A DNA stretch of 64,000 nt, taken from LMUY01 sp964242925 (GTDB lineage Bacteria; Pseudomonadota; Alphaproteobacteria; Acetobacterales; Acetobacteraceae). Below the pieces are notes generated by a model that was not told where the DNA came from, did not search any database, and saw only the letters and a list, made by a program, of their open reading frames with translations. The stretch spans positions 29,722 through 93,721 of the forward strand of contig CAXTBW010000001.1 in the NCBI GenBank assembly GCA_964242925.1, read 5' to 3'. Each line of letters opens with the position of its first letter. The first letter of the stretch is position 1. The position numbers and the translations under genes are program-made. Positions 1-9,136 of the stretch are shown one piece after another.

Positions 1-258
1 CGAGATGCAGAACAGCCAGCGCGTCGACATCACCCGCGACAGCCAGCCGGACAGCGGGATGACGATGATCTCGGCGATCAGGTAGCTGGTCTGCACCCAG
101 GCCGTCTCGTCGGTCCCGGCGGACAGGCCGCCGCCGATGTCGCGCAACGAGGCGGACACGATCTGGATGTCCAGCAGCGCGATGAACATGCCGACGCACA
201 TCACCGCAAACGCGAACACGCGCTGGCCCGGCGTCAGCTCCGCCGCTTGCGTGCTCAT
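1..258 (-). CDS. emrB: DHA2-family drug efflux MFS transporter, N-terminal part (EmrB-like)
   Basis: The first 86 codons are visible; the gene continues beyond the left edge. The start MSTQAAELTPGQRVF leads into a membrane segment with MFIALLDIQIVSASLRDI, the D-x-Q motif near TM1 typical of the 14-TM DHA2/EmrB family, followed by ETAWVQTSYLIAEIIVIPLSGWL. The family exports hydrophobic drugs, usually through a tripartite EmrAB-TolC path. Its ATG overlaps the TGA of the upstream emrA-like gene (ATGA), so the two are probably translationally coupled. The N-terminus is clear; the substrate is unknown. Confidence 0.9.
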   Translation of the reverse strand, partial: MSTQAAELTPGQRVFAFAVMCVGMFIALLDIQIVSASLRDIGGGLSAGTDETAWVQTSYLIAEIIVIPLSGWLSRVMSTRWLFCIS

Positions 259-1367
259 GGCCGTTCGTCGACCGACGCCGTCACCGAGAGGCCGGGTCGC
301 AGGCTGCCGAGCCGGTTGGCGTCGCCGTCGAGCAGCACCCGCACCGGCACCCGCTGCACGATCTTGGTGAAGTTGCCCGTGGCGTTCTCGGCCGGCAGCA
401 CGCTGAACATGGCGCCGGTGGCCGGGGCCATGCTCGCGACGCGCCCGTAGAAAACCTGGCCTGGCAGCACGTCGGCCACCACGGACACGGACATGCCGGG
501 CTTGATGTGCGCCAGCTGGCTTTCCTTGAAATTGGCGTCGACCCACAAACCCCGCGCCGGCACCAGGGAGAGCAGTTGCGCGCCCGGCGTCACGTAGGCG
601 CCGATCTGGGCGCTGCGGTTGCCGACGGCGCCGTCGATGGGCGCGCGCAGCTCGGTGTAGCTCAGGGTCAGCCGGGCCGTCTCCTTGTCGGCGACCGCTG
701 CCGCCAGCGCCGCCTCGATCTCGCCCCGCGCCGCGTCGGTCACGTCCAGCTGCCGCTCCGCAGCGTCCGCCGCTGCGTGGGCCTGCGTGTCGGCGGCGAC
801 GGCCTTCTTCGCTTCGGCGTCGGCCTGCTGGTAGCGCTGGACGGAACCGAACTGGTCGCGGGCCAGCGAACGGTAGCGATCAACCTCGAACCGGGTGACC
901 ACGGTCTGCGCCGCGGAGGCGTCCAGCGCAGCCTGCGCCAGCGTGACCATAGTGGCCTGCAGCCTGCGATTGGCCGTGTTGCTGACCAGCTTGGCCTGCT
1001 GCGCGGCGACGCCGGCGTCCGCCTTGGCCAGGGCCGCGCGGTAATCCCGGTCGTCGAGCCGCAGCAGCAGGTCGCCGGCATGCACGAGCTGGTTGTCGGT
1101 CACGCCCACGGCCGCGATGAAGCCGGACACCTTCGGCGCCAGCACGGTGATGTCGCCGCCGACGAAGGCGTCGTCCGTGCTCTCGATGAAGCGCCCAACC
1201 GTCCACCAATGGTGGCCGTACCACGCGCCGCCCGCCGCGATGAGAAGCGCCGCACCCGCCGCAAGCAGGCGCCCGCGCGAGATGCGCACAGGCCGGATAG
1301 CCGGGTCAGCGTCCACGAAGGACGCTGGGCCGGTTCGCGCCAATCCTGCTGACACCTGGTCGCCCAT
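255..1367 (-). CDS. emrA: HlyD/EmrA-family membrane fusion protein
   Basis: This 370-residue periplasmic adaptor is anchored by one N-terminal helix (about residues 34-52, AAGAALLIAAGGAWYGHHWW). The half-motif STDDAFVGGDITVLAPKVSG starts a biotinyl-lipoyl-like domain. A long alpha-helical hairpin rich in Ala and Gln follows, then the second lipoyl half (LRAPIDGAVGNRSAQIG) and a beta-barrel end. Length and order match EmrA (about 390). It would link the EmrB pump encoded just downstream to an outer-membrane channel, which is not seen here. An AGAGGG sequence lies upstream of the ATG. It is divergent from an HxlR regulator that probably controls it. Confidence 0.9.
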   Translation of the reverse strand: MGDQVSAGLARTGPASFVDADPAIRPVRISRGRLLAAGAALLIAAGGAWYGHHWWTVGRFIESTDDAFVGGDITVLAPKVSGFIAAVGVTDNQLVHAGDLLLRLDDRDYRAALAKADAGVAAQQAKLVSNTANRRLQATMVTLAQAALDASAAQTVVTRFEVDRYRSLARDQFGSVQRYQQADAEAKKAVAADTQAHAAADAAERQLDVTDAARGEIEAALAAAVADKETARLTLSYTELRAPIDGAVGNRSAQIGAYVTPGAQLLSLVPARGLWVDANFKESQLAHIKPGMSVSVVADVLPGQVFYGRVASMAPATGAMFSVLPAENATGNFTKIVQRVPVRVLLDGDANRLGSLRPGLSVTASVDERP

Positions 1368-1386
1368 GCTGCCCTCTACGAAGTAA

Positions 1387-1430
1387 CTATCGCAATGATA
1401 GCTGCTCGGAGTGGCTTGTCAATTGCAAGC
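1387..1430. promoter_or_regulatory. Divergent promoter/operator region with two inverted repeats
   Basis: The 83-base space between the divergent emrA-like gene and the HxlR-type regulator holds two inverted repeats. One is CTATC-n5-GATAG at 1387-1401. The other is GCTTG-TCAATTG-CAAGC at 1414-1430, whose centre CAATTG is itself palindromic. The region is AT-richer than its surroundings. HxlR proteins bind such dyads as dimers, so these are candidate operator half-sites; binding is inference. Confidence 0.4.
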
Positions 1431-1450
1431 TGCTTGGTTATCTGCTGTCC

Positions 1451-1945
1451 ATGCGCCGCGCCATTCTCGATGCCTCTCCGTGCCCCGTTGCCCGCAGCCT
1501 CGGCTGCTTCGGCGATCCCTGGTCGATGCTGATCCTGCGCGACGCGCTTTACGGCATGACCCGGTTCGACGAGTGGGAGCGCAGCCTCCGCATCGCGCCC
1601 AACATACTGACCGCGCGGCTGAAGGGCTTGGTCGAGGACGGCCTGCTCGCACGCCACCGCTACAGCGAACGCCCGCCGCGCTACGAATACCGCCTGACCG
1701 AAGCCGGGCGGGATGCGCAGTCGGTGGTGATCGCGCTGCTGGCCTGGGGCAATCGTCATCTGGCGCCCGAGGGGCCGAGCGTGGTCGTGCTGGACTCGGA
1801 GACGGGCGAGGCAGCCGAGCCGATGATGGTGGACCGCGCGACCGGGCGACCGCTGAGCGATCCCGTGTTCCGGCTCGGCGCCGGACCCGCTGCGGGAAAA
1901 AGCGTCCATCTGCGGGTCGCGGCAGCGGCGGGGCGGCTGCCTTAG
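1451..1945 (+). CDS. HxlR-family winged-helix transcriptional regulator
   Basis: This 164-residue protein contains the HxlR signature: CPVARSLGCFGDPWSMLILRDAL, then TRFDEWERSLRIAPNILTARLKGLVEDGLL (recognition helix) and the wing YSERPPRYEYRLTEAGRD. HxlR regulators are dimeric MarR-related DNA-binding proteins that often respond to aldehydes, redox state or drugs. Cysteines near residues 11 and 18 could act in sensing, but this is not shown. The C-terminal 60 residues are less conserved and may bind ligand. It lies divergent from emrA/emrB, which it probably regulates. Its stop codon overlaps that of the convergent CoA-transferase gene. Confidence 0.88.
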   Translation: MRRAILDASPCPVARSLGCFGDPWSMLILRDALYGMTRFDEWERSLRIAPNILTARLKGLVEDGLLARHRYSERPPRYEYRLTEAGRDAQSVVIALLAWGNRHLAPEGPSVVVLDSETGEAAEPMMVDRATGRPLSDPVFRLGAGPAAGKSVHLRVAAAAGRLP

Positions 1946-3114
1946 CCCTGGCGGCCGATCGCCCCCTTCTCCCTTAGCGCCGCGATGTCGGCAGGCGAGA
2001 ACCCCCACTCGGCCAAGCCTTCCTCGGTATGCGCGCCAAAGTCGGGCGGGCTGCCGCGCACGGCGCCGGGGGTGCGGCTGAACCGCGGCGCGGGGGCGGG
2101 CTGCGGAATGCCGTCGACCGTCACGAAGCTGCTGCGGGCCTGGTTGTGCGGATGTTGCGCCGCCTCGGTGAAACTGAGCACGGGGGCGAAGCAGATGTCC
2201 GTGCCCTCCATCAGGTCGCACCATTCCTGCCGCGTTTTTCCCCGGAAGATGGCGGCGAACCGCTCGCGCGATGCCGGCCAATGGCTGCGATCCATCTGCT
2301 CGGGCTCCTGCGCCGGGTCGAGGCCCATGGCGCGCAACATCAACTCGTAGAACTTGGCTTCGACAGCCCCGACAGAGACGAACTTGTCGTCCTTCGTCTT
2401 ATAGCAGCGCCAGAACGGGGCGCCGCCGTCGATCAGATTGTCCTCGCGCTGCTCCGTCCATTGCCCCGCGGAGGCGAGGCCGAAGCAGGCCATCGCGAGG
2501 AACGCCGACCCCTCCGTCATCGCCACGTCCACTACTTGGCCCTTGCCGGAATCCTTGCTCTCCAGGATGGCGGACAGCATGCCGACGGCCAGGAACATGG
2601 CGCCGCCGCCCATGTCGCCCACCACGTTCAATGGCGGCGTCGGCTGCTCACGCGTGCCGATCGCGTGCAGCACGCCCGACAGCGAGATGTAGTTGATGTC
2701 GTGCCCGGCGACGTTGGCAAGCGGGCCGGTCTGCCCCCACCCGGTCATGCGGCCGAACACCAGCCGCGGGTTGCGCGCCATGCACGCGTCCGGCCCCAGG
2801 CCCAGGCGCTCCAGCACGCCAGGGCGCATCGGGTCCACCAAGGCGTCCGCGGTTTCCACCAGGCGCAGGATAGCCTCGATGCCGTCCTTGTTCTTGAGGT
2901 CGATCGCAACGGATGGCCGGCCGCGGCGCCGGATGTCCGCCTTGGGCCCGGCGAACTCGAACCCTAGACCGGTCAGGCCGGTGCGGTCGATGCGCAGCAC
3001 GTCGGCGCCGAGGTCGGCGAGCAGGGTGCAGCACAGCGGGGCCGGGCCGATGCCGGCGAGCTCGATGACCTTGATGCCGGTGAGCGGTCCACTCCGTTCC
3101 TTGAGGCCATGCAT
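1942..3114 (-). CDS. CaiB/BaiF family III CoA-transferase, alpha-methylacyl-CoA racemase type
   Basis: The protein has 390 residues. The N-terminus GPLTGIKVIELAGIGPAP and the motif LGADVLRIDR are family III hallmarks. H138 in GHDINYISLSGVLHAIG and D167 in NVVGDMGGG align with the catalytic His/Asp pair of alpha-methylacyl-CoA racemase (H126/D156 in the mycobacterial enzyme). It is therefore more likely to epimerise 2-methyl-branched acyl-CoAs than to transfer CoA. This would feed branched fatty acids or sterol side chains into beta-oxidation. The gene stands alone between convergent and divergent neighbours. The family call is firm and the substrate is inference. Confidence 0.87.
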   Translation of the reverse strand: MHGLKERSGPLTGIKVIELAGIGPAPLCCTLLADLGADVLRIDRTGLTGLGFEFAGPKADIRRRGRPSVAIDLKNKDGIEAILRLVETADALVDPMRPGVLERLGLGPDACMARNPRLVFGRMTGWGQTGPLANVAGHDINYISLSGVLHAIGTREQPTPPLNVVGDMGGGAMFLAVGMLSAILESKDSGKGQVVDVAMTEGSAFLAMACFGLASAGQWTEQREDNLIDGGAPFWRCYKTKDDKFVSVGAVEAKFYELMLRAMGLDPAQEPEQMDRSHWPASRERFAAIFRGKTRQEWCDLMEGTDICFAPVLSFTEAAQHPHNQARSSFVTVDGIPQPAPAPRFSRTPGAVRGSPPDFGAHTEEGLAEWGFSPADIAALREKGAIGRQG

Positions 3115-3259
3115 GGACCGTCCTTTCGAGCAGGGGGCGCAAAGGATGCCACGGTTGCCGTCGCCAAGTCAGCGGCCGGGGACAGCTCCCGTAGCGTCTC
3201 CCACGCGTAGGCGGCTAATCTCCCAGAGCCAGCGGCAGAACCGCTTGTCGGAGGTTCGC

Positions 3260-4264
3260 ATGTCCATTCAGAAGCGGCCGTTTGGCCCGGATAAAACACC
3301 GGTTTCACTGCTCGGCTTCGGCTGCGGGGCGGTCGGGGGACTGATGGTCCGCGGCACGCCGGCCGACCAGGAACGCGCTGTCGCCCGAGCGGTCGATGTC
3401 GGCATCAACTACTTCGACACGGCCGCGCAATACGGCGATGGCGCCTCGGAAACCAATCTCGGCGCGGCGCTCGCGACGCTGCGGCCGTCGGATGCCCTGG
3501 TCGGCACCAAGGTGCGCCTGGCATCGGCGGACTTCGCCCGCATCGCGACGGCGGTGACCACTTCGCTCGAGGCCAGTCTGCGGCGTCTGCGGCGCGAGCA
3601 GGTCGACATCTATCACCTGCACAACGCGATCACGCTCGAAGGCGGCGGCGAGAGCCTCAGCGTGCGCCAGGTCCTCGACGAGGTGGCGCCCGCCTTCCAG
3701 TCTCTCCGCGCGGCCGGCAAGCTTCGGCTGCTCGGCCTGACCGCCGTGGGCGAGACCGCCGCGCTGCAGCAGGTGATCGACACCGGCGTCTTCGGCAGCG
3801 CCCAGATCAGCTACAACATGCTTAATCCGTCCGCGGGCAGCGCTATGCCGCCGGGCTATCCAGCGCAGGATTACGGCCTGCTGCTCGACCACGCGAGCCG
3901 CGTCGTCGCCGGCGCGATCGGCATCCGCGTCCTGGCTGGGGGCGCCCTCAGCGGTTCGGCGGAACGGCACCCGATCGCCAGTCCCGCGCCTGAGCCGATC
4001 GGGTCGGCGGCGCGCTACGACACGGATTTGTCGCGGGCCAGGCGGCTCATGCCGTTGGTTGCGGAGGGCTTCGCGGCATCGCTGCCGGAAGCCGCCATCC
4101 GGTTCGCCATCGCGCACCCTGGCATGGGAGCGATCCTGGTCGGCATGGCCAGTGTCGACGAGTTCGAAGCAGCGTTGGCCGCCGTGCTGAAAGGCCCGTT
4201 GCCGCCGGCGGCATTGCTGAGGGTCGCCGAACTTGCCTCGGCCTTCGCCGGTGAAACCCGCTAG
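3260..4264 (+). CDS. Aldo/keto reductase
   Basis: The protein has 334 residues with the AKR TIM-barrel signatures: GINYFDTAAQYGDGASE (catalytic Asp and Tyr), LVGTKVR (Lys) and DIYHLHNAI (His). The start was placed at the ATG at 3260 because GGAG precedes it by about 7 bases and the protein then begins with MSIQKRPFGPDKTPVSLLGFG, the usual first strand; longer upstream readings are not homologous. Related enzymes include L-fucose, D-threo-aldose and pyridoxal dehydrogenases, so the substrate is open. It is convergent with the epimerase gene, and the stop codons overlap. Confidence 0.88.
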   Translation: MSIQKRPFGPDKTPVSLLGFGCGAVGGLMVRGTPADQERAVARAVDVGINYFDTAAQYGDGASETNLGAALATLRPSDALVGTKVRLASADFARIATAVTTSLEASLRRLRREQVDIYHLHNAITLEGGGESLSVRQVLDEVAPAFQSLRAAGKLRLLGLTAVGETAALQQVIDTGVFGSAQISYNMLNPSAGSAMPPGYPAQDYGLLLDHASRVVAGAIGIRVLAGGALSGSAERHPIASPAPEPIGSAARYDTDLSRARRLMPLVAEGFAASLPEAAIRFAIAHPGMGAILVGMASVDEFEAALAAVLKGPLPPAALLRVAELASAFAGETR

Positions 4265-5265
4265 GCGCGTCCAACCGGCTGCTGCGCGTCCCGCCAGAGC
4301 CCATAGCGCCGCACGCCGTCCCGCAGCGACACCTGGGCGGACCAGCCGATGGCTGTCTTCGCCTTCTCCGGGCTGAAGCCCAGATGGTTGCCGCCGGCCG
4401 ACTTCACCGCGCGGGAGTCCGCCTTGTACACGGGCTTCAGCGCGGTGGCGCCGTGCACCTCCAGCATGGTTTGCACCAGCTCGGCATGCGTGGTGTCCGT
4501 CCCCGTCACCAGGTTCAGCACGTCGCCGCCGCTGCCGTTAAGCATGGCGGCGATGCAGCCGGACGCCACGTCGGTGACATAGATGTAGTCGTGCACCTCC
4601 TGCCCGTCGCCGACGATCACCGGCGGCTCGCCTCGCTTGATCGCATCGTGGATGGCGGCGATGCCGTTGGCGTTGATCGCCCGCTCGTGTTGCCGTTCAC
4701 CGTAGACGGAGGAGAAACGCATTGCGTTGAACTCAACGCCATGCCGCTGTTGATAGAACCGGCCCAGCGCCTCGCCGAGCAGCTTGGTCGTGCCGTAGAC
4801 GGCTGCGATCGGCGATGTGCTGGACATCTCGGACGCAGCATCCTCAGTCAGCGTCTCCGCCTGCGTGTTGCCGTAGGCGGCGACGGAGGAGGAGAACACC
4901 ACCCGGCGAACGCCGGCGATGCGCGCGGCTTCCAGCGTGTTGACCATGCCGCGCGTGTTCACGTCCACGCCCAGCGCCACGTTCTGCGACATCGGGATGG
5001 TTAGGAAGCCCGCCAGCGCGAAGATGCCGTCCACGCCGCGCGCCGCGTCCAGCAACTCGTTGAGGCGCAGGATGTCGCCCCGGGTGCGCTTGACGCGATC
5101 ATTGTTCGCCATGTGGGCGATGGTCTCGGGCGTGCCGAGCGCGTAGTTGTCGAGCAGCCGCACCTCCGCCGCGCCGGCCGCAAGCAACTGGTCGGCGATG
5201 TGCGAGCCGATCAGGCTTGCGCCTCCGGTAATGAGGTACGTCCTACCTTCGATCGTGTGCGACAT
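4261..5265 (-). CDS. NAD-dependent epimerase/dehydratase (extended SDR)
   Basis: This 334-residue extended SDR has the nucleotide-binding motif TYLITGGASLIGSHIADQLL, the Asp after strand 2 (VRLLDNYALG), the Ser motif FSSSVAAYGN and the catalytic YGTTK. This is typical of UDP-sugar 4-epimerases and GDP-mannose-type dehydratases. The ATG at 5265 has GGAGGAG 9-15 bases upstream, so a longer upstream reading with no homology was not used. No sugar or polysaccharide genes flank it, so its nucleotide-sugar substrate cannot be named. The 244 bases upstream, up to the phytochrome gene, hold no recognisable gene. Confidence 0.87.
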   Translation of the reverse strand: MSHTIEGRTYLITGGASLIGSHIADQLLAAGAAEVRLLDNYALGTPETIAHMANNDRVKRTRGDILRLNELLDAARGVDGIFALAGFLTIPMSQNVALGVDVNTRGMVNTLEAARIAGVRRVVFSSSVAAYGNTQAETLTEDAASEMSSTSPIAAVYGTTKLLGEALGRFYQQRHGVEFNAMRFSSVYGERQHERAINANGIAAIHDAIKRGEPPVIVGDGQEVHDYIYVTDVASGCIAAMLNGSGGDVLNLVTGTDTTHAELVQTMLEVHGATALKPVYKADSRAVKSAGGNHLGFSPEKAKTAIGWSAQVSLRDGVRRYGLWRDAQQPVGRA

Positions 5266-5509
5266 GGCGCTGCGTGCTCCTCCACTCTTGGGCGCTGGCG
5301 CGCCGAGCCGGCAATCATCGTGGCCTTCCTGCCGGCCGTCAACGCCAGTGTATACAAAACGAGGCAGATGCGCCTGGTGCGCGCCGGCAAGCAAAAGCGC
5401 CGATATGGTGTGCAGGGGAAAGAACGACCGCCATGATGATCACCAAGAGCAGTGATAAGGTCGGCGCGGCGATTATTTTCCAGTCGGTCCAACCCGAACC
5501 GGCTGTGCT

Positions 5510-8116
5510 CTAACCCAGCAAGCCGCGAAGTCGCCGTTCGACGTCTTGGAGGCTATAGGGCTTGCTGACGACGAGGGTGTCCTGGAAAGCCTCCGGCAAG
5601 ACCATCTTGGCGTCATAGCCGGTGGCGAAGGCGAGCGGGACGCCGCGTTTCAGCAGGACCGAAGCCACTTCCCAGGACATCTCGCCGTCCAGGTTGATGT
5701 CGAGCAGCGCCGCGTCGATCTTCTGGTCGCGCGCCAAGGGCAGGGCGTCCGCAACTGTGGTCGCGGGTCCGATCATGTCCCAACCAAGCTCGTCGAACCA
5801 CTCCTGCAGGGACAGGATCACGAGCGCCGAGTCTTCCACGACCAACACCCGCGGTCGCAGCGGCGGCGGGCCCGGCGCCTCGATGATCTCGGCCCATGCG
5901 GCAGCTGGGGGGCCGACGACGGCCGACACGCTTATGACGGCCGAGGCTGGCAAGGTGATGTCGCAAACGACACCCTCCGGCTCGAAGCGGATCATCGAGC
6001 GCCCGCGTGTTTCCATGGCGAGCGCCTTCTCGATGAGGCGGCTGCCAAACCCTCGTCGAGTCGGCGGCTGAACCACCGGTCCGCCTGCTTCGCGCCAGAC
6101 GACATGCAGGCCGCCCTCCGCGACGATCACCCAGTGGACCGACACGCGACCCCCGGGCCGTGATAGCGAGCCATACTTGGCGGCATTGGTCGCGAGTTCA
6201 TGGATCGCCAGCGAGAGCGCCAGCGATGCTTTGGGGCTCAGCACCACCGCGGGGCCGTTCACCACGATCTCCGCCCCGCCGCGCCCATACGGGTCGAGTT
6301 CGTCGCTGGCGAGCGTGGCCAACGAAACACCTTCCCAGTGGCTCTGCGTCAACAAGCTATGCGCTTTCGCCATCGAGCGGATGCGTCCGTCGAGGTTGTC
6401 GACGAACTCGTTGAGCGAGGTCGCGCTCCTTTTGGTTTGCGTGATCAGCGCCTGGATGTTGGCCAGGGTGTTCTTCACCCGATGGTCCAGTTCGGCCATC
6501 AGCATCTGATCGCGATCGAACACGCGCGAACGCTCGCGTGCGACGGCGTCGATGCGGCGAAGCACGACCTCGAGCAGCGACAACCGCAAATCGAATGCCG
6601 CATCGCTGTCCGGCGGGGTCCAGGGGGCCGACCGTCCGCGCATTATCTGCGTCCAGGCCGCGAACGACTTGCGCGGGCTCAGGCGATCGCCCCGGGGTCC
6701 GAACTCGACCGGCTTGGTTGGATCGCCGGCCCAGGTGACGTTCTGCACCAATTCGGGCCGGAACCAGAGGATGAAGTCGCGCGGCTCACGCGAAACCGAG
6801 ATTGCGAGCAGGCCTGACCCGATCGCGGCGAACTCGGCTGCAGGCGGCCAGAGCTCGCCGAGCCGGTCGGTGACGAAGACGCCGTTGTGCTCCGCCATTT
6901 GTCCCGACAACCAGTCCGTCAGCGCGGCGATCTGGGCCTCGTTCGGAGTGACGCCCAGCGACCGGACCTTGGTGCTGATCCTGACGGCCACGCCGCCTTG
7001 CGGATCGCCGCGCAGCGACAGGCCGCCACCCTGAATGTAGCTGAGCAGCAGCGGGCCCTGGCGCATCAACCCGGCGGCGTAGTCGTCCTCGGCGGCCAAG
7101 TCCTGCATGAGCGACTGCAGGACACCCCGGTTGGCCATGCGCGCTTCGAATTGCTCGGCGCGCTGACGGACTTCGAGCTGCAGCGAGAACATCGACCCAA
7201 ACAGCTCGCCGACAGCGCGCAGATGGCGCGGCAGGCGACGCGGCGTGTTGTGGTGACAGGCGATCAGGCCCCAAAGTTTGCCGCCGCGGATGATCGAGAT
7301 CGACATAGAGGCGTTGACGCCCATGTTGCGCAAGTATTCACGATGGATAGGCGATACGTCCCGCAGGGTCGCATGGCTCATGTCGAGCGGCTCGCCAGTG
7401 ACGGGGCTGAGCGCCGGGACGACCGGGGCCGCGGCGTAATTGATCTCCGGTATCAGGCGCAGCCAGCTGTTGAGGTAGAGCGCGCGCGCCTGGGCGGGGA
7501 TGTCGCTGGCCGGGTAATGGAGATCGAGGAAGGCCACGTGCAACGCCTCGCGGCTTTCGGCGAAGACCCAGCCATCGCCGTCGGCCATGAACCGGTAGAC
7601 CATCGCCCGGTCATACCCCAGGACCCGGCGCACGCTGTCGGCGGCCTTTTGGCAGAACGTCTGCAGGGTGGGAGCGTCCTCGAGCCCGTCCAGCATGTCC
7701 TGCACGCCGGCCAACGGATCGACGCTGAACCGGTCGCGGGGATCGGCAACCTCGAACTCGACGATCAGGCCGGCGGCATTGCGATGGATGCTGGCGTCGA
7801 GCGGCTGGTCGGCGAAGCGGCGGAGCGCCGGGTCAAGCAGGTGGCGCGGCTTGACAAGCGAGGACAGGCCGATGATGGTTTTGAGATTGTCGATTTGCGC
7901 CGCGGTGAACATCGCAAGCATGGAGGCGCCGAGAAGCTCGGTGTTCGCGGAGCCCAGCAGCGAATCCGTGTTGCCGCCGGCCTGCAGGACTGTCAGCGTG
8001 TCTGGGTCGACAACCAGCATCGCGCCGTGCGGAAGTATCGTGCCTGGCGCATGTATCGGCTCCAGATCACAATTCGTCAGGGTGACGGACTCCCGCCGGT
8101 AGTCCAGATTTTTCAT
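5510..8116 (-). CDS. Bacteriophytochrome HWE-type histidine kinase with fused C-terminal receiver
   Basis: This is an 868-residue soluble red/far-red photoreceptor. C16 in LTNCDLEPIHAPG is the biliverdin-attaching cysteine position of bacteriophytochromes. PAS, GAF and PHY domains follow to about residue 510, with the chromophore-pocket motif PASDIP near residue 204. The kinase starts at about 545 with ELDHRVKNTLANIQALI and carries a W-x-E (SHWEGVSL), marking the HWE/HisKA_2 family. A receiver covers about 755-868 (VLVVEDSALVIL; LLDINLDG with phospho-Asp near 805; KPY). The fused receiver may take the phosphate directly or act as a sink. No photosynthesis or haem oxygenase gene is in view. 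Confidence 0.93.
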   Translation of the reverse strand: MKNLDYRRESVTLTNCDLEPIHAPGTILPHGAMLVVDPDTLTVLQAGGNTDSLLGSANTELLGASMLAMFTAAQIDNLKTIIGLSSLVKPRHLLDPALRRFADQPLDASIHRNAAGLIVEFEVADPRDRFSVDPLAGVQDMLDGLEDAPTLQTFCQKAADSVRRVLGYDRAMVYRFMADGDGWVFAESREALHVAFLDLHYPASDIPAQARALYLNSWLRLIPEINYAAAPVVPALSPVTGEPLDMSHATLRDVSPIHREYLRNMGVNASMSISIIRGGKLWGLIACHHNTPRRLPRHLRAVGELFGSMFSLQLEVRQRAEQFEARMANRGVLQSLMQDLAAEDDYAAGLMRQGPLLLSYIQGGGLSLRGDPQGGVAVRISTKVRSLGVTPNEAQIAALTDWLSGQMAEHNGVFVTDRLGELWPPAAEFAAIGSGLLAISVSREPRDFILWFRPELVQNVTWAGDPTKPVEFGPRGDRLSPRKSFAAWTQIMRGRSAPWTPPDSDAAFDLRLSLLEVVLRRIDAVARERSRVFDRDQMLMAELDHRVKNTLANIQALITQTKRSATSLNEFVDNLDGRIRSMAKAHSLLTQSHWEGVSLATLASDELDPYGRGGAEIVVNGPAVVLSPKASLALSLAIHELATNAAKYGSLSRPGGRVSVHWVIVAEGGLHVVWREAGGPVVQPPTRRGFGSRLIEKALAMETRGRSMIRFEPEGVVCDITLPASAVISVSAVVGPPAAAWAEIIEAPGPPPLRPRVLVVEDSALVILSLQEWFDELGWDMIGPATTVADALPLARDQKIDAALLDINLDGEMSWEVASVLLKRGVPLAFATGYDAKMVLPEAFQDTLVVSKPYSLQDVERRLRGLLG

Positions 8117-8299
8117 TGAGAGTACCGCCTAATTCACCAAGGGCAGGAACTCTCGTTCATGGCCTAAATGCGTGGACGCACGGCCAGCATCGAACGATAA
8201 TAGCATGCCCGGCTGATAGTTGATACAGCCGGCCAGGATGCATCCTCGGACGGCAACGACAACAGCGCATGCCGGGCCGGGATCATCGGGAGACGCTAG

Positions 8300-9136
8300 G
8301 TGAACACAATTTTCCGCAACACGGCGAAGCAACGTATGACGGCCGGCGAGGTCGTGCTCGGGTTCGGCGTGCACCATCTGCGGACCGTCGCGGTCGCGGC
8401 GCTGGCCGCTGCGAGCGGGCATGACTGGTTGTTCCTGGACATGGAGCACGGCGCGTTCTCAGTCCAGGAGGCCACCCAAATCTGCCTCGCAGCGCTCCCC
8501 ACCGGCGTCACGCCGATCGTGCGCGTCTGCAACGGCGCGTTGGACGAGGGCGCCCGCGCGCTCGACAATGGCGCGATGGGGATCGTCGTCCCCCATGTCG
8601 ACAGTGCGGACGAAGCCCGGCGCATTGCCCAGGCGTTCCGTTATCCGCCGCTCGGCACGCGCAGCTGGGGAGGGCCCCCGGCGCTGTTCGGTTTCAGCGC
8701 GCCGGGCAACGAGGCGGCGCAGGCGGCCATCAACGCCGAGGTGCTCGTCGTCGCGATGATCGAGAGCGAAGCGGCGGTGGCCGACGCCCGGGCGATCGCG
8801 GCGGTGGACGGCATCGACACGCTGCTGATCGGCGCGTCGGACCTGACGGCGGCGATGGGCATCTCGGGACAGATTCAGCATCCGCGCCTTGCGGGCGCAT
8901 TCCAGTCCGTGGCCGACGCCTGCAAGGCCGCCGGCAAGTCGCTGGGCATGGGCGGCGTTTACGACGAGGTCGCCGCCGCCCGCTTCATGGCAATGGGCGC
9001 GCAGTTCGTGCTTTCCGGCGCCGATCACAACTTCCTCATGGCCGGCGCCAGCGCCCGGTCGACGTACCTCCGCGCGCACGCCGAAAAGGCCGGCGCGGAC
9101 CGGGTCAGGCCGGTGGGCGAAGGGCCTCCGGGTTGA
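8300..9136 (+). CDS. HpcH/HpaI aldolase/citrate lyase family protein
   Basis: The protein has 278 residues from a GTG start, with GGGAG 8-12 bases upstream. Family motifs are visible: WLFLDMEHGAFS, PIVRVCNG, DNGAMGIVVPHVDSADEAR, then metal ligands in MIESEAAV and LIGASDLTAAMG. Such class II aldolases split or form 4-hydroxy-2-oxo acids with pyruvate, or 2-dehydro-3-deoxy sugar acids. The convergent 2-hydroxyacid dehydrogenase overlaps its 3' end by 32 bases and could reduce a 2-oxo product; that link is inference. Confidence 0.87.
   Translation: MNTIFRNTAKQRMTAGEVVLGFGVHHLRTVAVAALAAASGHDWLFLDMEHGAFSVQEATQICLAALPTGVTPIVRVCNGALDEGARALDNGAMGIVVPHVDSADEARRIAQAFRYPPLGTRSWGGPPALFGFSAPGNEAAQAAINAEVLVVAMIESEAAVADARAIAAVDGIDTLLIGASDLTAAMGISGQIQHPRLAGAFQSVADACKAAGKSLGMGGVYDEVAAARFMAMGAQFVLSGADHNFLMAGASARSTYLRAHAEKAGADRVRPVGEGPPG

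Noticed and set aside
2693..3259. Upstream extension of the aldo/keto reductase frame
   Set aside because: It is antisense to the racemase gene, with Arg/Ser/Pro-rich composition and no homology; the reductase starts at 3260 with its own ribosome site.
5211..5492. Short frames upstream of the epimerase
   Set aside because: No signal, motif or ribosome site; the interval is best read as a leader region.
8129..8449. Small minus-strand frame between phytochrome and aldolase genes
   Set aside because: It overlaps the start of the aldolase, has no ribosome site and no recognisable motif.
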